The position numbers and the translations under genes are program-made. Positions 58,001 through 64,000 of a stretch of 64,000 nucleotides of DNA are shown here, one piece after another; the first letter of the stretch is position 1, and the number at the start of each line of letters is the position of its first letter. A model generated the notes under the pieces. That model worked only from the letters and a program-made list of their open reading frames with translations, searched no databases and was not told the DNA's origin. Source of the DNA: Sphaerolaimus hirsutus (taxonomy: Eukaryota; Nematoda; Chromadorea; Monhysterida; Sphaerolaimidae); assembly GCA_964036195.1 (NCBI GenBank), contig OZ038459.1:372001-436000 (forward strand), given 5' to 3'.

Positions 58001-59184
58001 ATTTGTGTCAAAAATATCCATTTTTCATCGACATATCGTTCGTATATCGCCTTATAGTCAAATGTTCGTGACTTCAGGTAAAGTTTGGCACGGAATGGTG
58101 ATCAAACAAGGTTATAAAAGGAGGTTGTTACTTTGGGAGTGAAGTTACACACTGTGGAGGTACATGGAAGCACATTACCTCAATATTATATATTACAGCA
58201 ACATATGTCGGCTTATTCACCCATGGTAGCACATAGAAATGGATGTTTTTATACTAAAAATGCAACAAAACCGATGAAAACAACCGCCAATGTCAATTTG
58301 TGTGTGAAATTGCGCGCTTGCGCGCAAAAATTTTGCAAAATACCTAGTGCTTAGTACTAAAAATTTCGGCCGATGTTTTTTTAAAAAAAAAAACATTTCG
58401 GACGTCATGTTTAAAAAAAAAAAAAACGTTTAAAAAAAACATCGGCCAACCCTAGCTTTACACGGAACATTTTGCACAGCACAGCACCCCGGGAGCTTTG
58501 AACGGGGGGTGCTTTGATCGGAGAAATACGGTAGTTGACATCGACACCAAATGTCAACTGGTTCCCGTCTCAATTCAAAGCTTGTATTAGAACGGCGTTC
58601 GTTGGCTCGTCGGCAAGCTTTCAATTGGGATCGGGACCAGTTGACATTTGGTGTCGATGTCAACTAGTGTGTGGGCCCAATACAGGCAGCCATTTAAGAA
58701 GTTTATCAGGGGGCGGTGCGAAACCCTGAGGTAAAGTGTCAAATGTTATGTAAAATGTCAATCAAGACAAAAAATCATTATTGAACTTTGCATGACTGAC
58801 ACTTACGTTACATTTGTCATGACGATCGACACCTTGCTTGACATTTGACACTTGACAGTGTCTGGGATTGGCAACCGGTGGTTTTCACGCGGTTTCCATC
58901 GTGCGGCGGATGTAATTACGCAAGTGGCCGGGTTATAAGAAATATATACGACAAGTAAAATAAAACGACAGACACTTTTACAAGTGGTACGTAAGGTTGA
59001 TTATCAATACTGTCCACTTGTCAACCTCACAGACAAAAAAGATATTGGGGATTCAAAGGTCAAACCCAAAAAACTTCAGGTGGCCAAACTGATGGCCCAG
59101 TGCACCAACTCGAACGCGGACAGCCGGCCCACCTTCCTGAAGATCAAGCTCAAGCTTAGGAAGGTACTCAAGACCCTCACATAG
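52061..59184 (+). CDS. Fps/Fes/Fer-type SH2 tyrosine kinase, 8 exons, 402 aa
   Basis: Exons: 52061-52153, 52657-52842, 54221-54442, 55456-55638, 56177-56275, 56443-56622, 57218-57358, 59080-59184. SH2 domain at residues about 13-93 (YYHGLL, phosphate-binding Arg in FVVRTT). Kinase at about 115-395: glycine loop [12 protein letters not shown] lysine, [24 protein letters not shown], and NADSRPTF near the end. All catalytic residues are present, so an active cytoplasmic tyrosine kinase is expected. There is no F-BAR domain, as in the short Fer kinases of nematodes. The activation loop between DFG and APE has no tyrosine. Junction 54442/55456 uses GTCGGT, a weak donor. Junction 56275/56443 was chosen because it restores normal length, but its borders are not GT-AG; GT-AG splicing to 56452 is also in frame and would delete three residues. 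The start at 52061 is the first ATG in the open frame; an upstream exon is possible. Confidence 0.85.
52287..52533. mobile_element. CTGGTGCC-type element in kinase intron 1
   Basis: ATGGTGCCAATCCTAGACCC at the left, GGGTCTGGGACTGATCCCTG at the right; TGTCAAATTTCATGTAAAAT words and complement inside. The splice sites at 52154 and 52656 lie outside it. Confidence 0.75.
52962..53452. mobile_element. hAT-like element, CAGGGGT family, perfect duplication
   Basis: CAGGGGTTGGGG to ATACCCCTG, flanked by GTCCAAAA on both sides (52954-52961, 53453-53460). The interior shares CAGCTATCTATCTATCCCGG words with 46582 and 62387. In kinase intron 2. Confidence 0.9.
53804..54174. repeat. 371 bp near-perfect palindrome in kinase intron 2
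   Basis: CTGATACGCACACGCGCCTG at the left and CAGGCGCGTGTGCGTATCAG at the right; arms of about 185 bp pair almost without mismatch. It is inserted in a CTGGTGCC-type element (CAATCCCAGACACAGTAAAA at 53655, TTTTACTGGGCCCGGACCC at 54187), and it ends 46 bp before exon 3. Confidence 0.9.
54707..55402. mobile_element. hAT-like element with GCGCTTTTTT arms, perfect duplication
   Basis: TAGGGATGGATAAAAAGCGC to GCGCCGGCCATCCCTA with AGTAGCAC duplicated (54699-54706, 55403-55410). The centre is a diverged relative of the 7587 family; the poly-T arms are replaced by GCGCTTTTTT words. In kinase intron 3, 53 bp before exon 4. Confidence 0.9.
55738..55885. mobile_element. CTGGTGCC-type element in kinase intron 4
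   Basis: AAGACCCTGATAAAGTAACG and TTTTACAGGGTCTTGGAGTGG form inverted ends; the interior has TGTAAAATGTCATT and TTGACATTTTACAG. Outer end bases are eroded. Confidence 0.6.
56276..56442. mobile_element. CTGGTGCC-type element that is itself kinase intron 5
   Basis: Left GTGCAATTCCCAAACCCTGT, right ACAGAGTCTGGAATTGCCCCCCG: inverted ends as in 43716-43883, with AAATGTCAAATCTCATGCAA-type interior. Coding sequence abuts both sides: AACTGCCTCCTG before, GACGGGGAGATGCAAGTG after. Confidence 0.8.
57399..58533. mobile_element. TACCGTATTTCTCCAATCAAAG-ended element with nested hAT
   Basis: TACCGTATTTCTCCAATCAA at the left, TTGATCGGAGAAATACGGTA at the right, plus GCACCCC/GGGGTGC just inside. The hAT copy at 57815-58454 is inserted in it. 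It begins 40 bp after the donor of kinase exon 7. Confidence 0.8.
57815..58454. mobile_element. hAT-like element, TAGGGTTGG family, perfect duplication
   Basis: TAGGGTTGGAAAAAAAAACG to CCAACCCTA with GCTTTACA on both sides (57807-57814, 58455-58462). Inverted relative to 7587 and 16473 and very similar to them, so young. Confidence 0.92.
58536..58672. repeat. short palindrome with TTGACATCGACACCAAATGT ends
   Basis: TTGACATCGACACCAAATGT and ACATTTGGTGTCGATGTCAA are exact inverted copies; arms of about 60 bp flank a small loop. Half-copies with CAACTGGTTCCCATCCCAAT occur at 29470 and 30565. Confidence 0.85.
58707..58877. mobile_element. CTGGTGCC-type element in kinase intron 7
   Basis: CAGGGGGCGGTGCGAAACCC and GTCTGGGATTGGCAACCGG ends with AAAGTGTCAAATGTTATGTA words inside. 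Splice sites at 57359 and 59079 are outside. Confidence 0.65.
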
Positions 59185-59753
59185 CCGAGGCGCAAAAATG
59201 TGTGACAAATTACTGACCTCAAAATTGCCTCTGATCTGCGCTGGCAAGTGTGATCTGTGAAGCAAAACTTGACGTTACTGGAATGATGTTGCATGTGGAA
59301 GGTACTGAACAATGAAATGCCACCGATAAATGAAATGCGGTAGTTCCGGTCTATAGGCGGGAAAAGGTGTGCGACACTTGGAAGAAAAATTGAACTCGAA
59401 ACTTCACAGGCGTTTTTTTTCATTTTCACCGAGATCGCGTTTAGCAGACTAACACTGCAAAAAGTGTTGGATTCGGTTGATATAACTGCACCATGTCGAC
59501 ATTTTCTCGAAATTCTCAGTGCCGACAATCCATATGAGGAAGTGTTCTGTGGCCAATACGATGGATTTATCGACTTCACGATGCCGCCATCGGTAAATCA
59601 TTTCAAACTTGAATGTTGATATTCGATATTTGTATGGTAAATGAGAAATGCTTGATAGATACATATCATCCGAACCTTAGATTAAACAAACACATTTTCT
59701 CAAACCAACCAAAGGCAACTAATCAATCAACACAAATAATAAACAAAAAGAAA
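59185..59753. other. convergent 3' intergenic region
   Basis: Between the kinase stop (59184, plus) and the RUVBL2 stop (59754, minus). AT-rich, no repeat end recognised; it presumably holds both 3' UTRs. I see no clear polyadenylation hexamer for RUVBL2. Confidence 0.4.
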
Positions 59754-63447
<3,694 letters not shown>

Positions 63448-63604
63448 CTGCGTGAAAGCGAGCACATTATTTCAGCAAGAAAACATCTCAAACAAACTTC
63501 TATAAAACAACGCAAAAACGACGGCGAAGGCAACGATTTGACACTCTAAAAACCTAATTTACAAAGTCTTCTGACGCGGCTGATCCGAGGTGGCGCTCAA
63601 CAAA

Positions 63605-63760
63605 ATGGACGTAAAAGTGCCCAATGTGTTGGGCGACGACGCGCTCGACGTGCTCATCGGCAAGCTGCAGGACGTCACCGACACCGTAGAAAGGTGCGAC
63701 CGTATTTACCGCGAACAAATCCAAAAGATGGGCGCCTCCAAAATATGGAAATGGCCTGCC
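63605..63760 (+). CDS. first exon of an unrecognised gene
   Basis: ATG at 63605 in a good context (CAAAATGG) opens MDVKVPNVLGDDALDVLIGK, then a helical, heptad-like stretch with KLQDVTDTVERCDRIYREQI. Codon use is GC-rich like the neighbouring genes. A donor GAG|GTGCAT at 63761 is one possible end; CTTA|GTAAAC at about 63775 is another. No family recognised. It lies 158 bp upstream of the first visible RUVBL2 exon and on the opposite strand, so it is either nested in a RUVBL2 intron or part of a gene continuing right of the window. Confidence 0.5.
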
Positions 63761-64000
63761 GAGGTGCATCGACTTAGTAAACGGCGAGGAAATGGAAAAA
63801 TGTGGGAAAACGTCATGCAAACTATGATGGCGCCCCCATAAGAATACGGTACTATCTCGAATAAGTGTCTCGGGTTATTTTCGCCGCATTTTTCATTGGC
63901 AGAAATTCAAGCGGGTATTTTTGATAAAATTCATGCAAGTTTTTCACCTTTCGCACAAGGACCTAACGCTTCTGAGGCGTAAATACTGAGCTGCGCTCCA

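Overview
The window is nuclear DNA of an invertebrate animal. Its genes are split into many short exons that can be joined with intact phase, and nearly all junctions are GT-AG. Four conserved animal genes can be assembled by hand: a Mind bomb-type E3 ubiquitin ligase, the E2F partner DP, an SH2-tyrosine kinase of the Fps/Fes/Fer group, and RUVBL2 (reptin). The short SH2-plus-kinase form without an F-BAR domain is typical of the Fer kinases expanded in nematodes, so a nematode or other ecdysozoan is my best guess; the phylum is not proven. Exons of the four conserved genes look very GC-rich, while introns and intergenic DNA are AT-rich.

Layout. 0-12 kb (minus strand): a small family of secreted-protein genes, with one complete three-exon gene (exons at 12.1, 11.3 and 7.0 kb), a damaged paralogue at 0.3-2.1 kb and another signal-peptide exon at 5.3 kb. 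15.6-33.6 kb (plus): the Mind bomb-like ligase, 17 exons. 33.6-45 kb: gene-poor and repeat-rich. 45-51.7 kb (minus): DP. 52.1-59.2 kb (plus): the Fer-like kinase, head-to-head with DP across about 360 bp. 59.8-63.4 kb (minus): the C-terminal 60% of RUVBL2, convergent with the kinase; its 5' exons lie outside the window. 63.6 kb (plus): first exon of an unrecognised gene.

Much of the rest consists of non-autonomous DNA transposons. At least eight hAT-like elements can be delimited exactly by 8-bp target duplications (seven perfect, plus others with one mismatch), one nested inside another. There are also TA-flanked Tc1/mariner-like elements (one 4.6 kb long and carrying satellite arrays), several long foldback palindromes, minisatellites, and families of short elements with inverted ends. 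I found no intact transposase.

The most interesting signal is a short inverted-terminal-repeat family (ends like CTGGTGCCAATCCCAGACCC) found in introns of the ligase, DP and kinase genes. In the kinase one copy makes up an entire intron in the catalytic domain. The excision that best restores the normal kinase length does not use GT-AG borders. In DP a copy fills the last intron and the reading frame resumes in phase behind it. This suggests introns made from transposons, possibly removed in an unconventional way.

The four conserved genes are not a functional operon: they act in Notch-ligand endocytosis, cell-cycle transcription, tyrosine-kinase signalling and chromatin remodelling.
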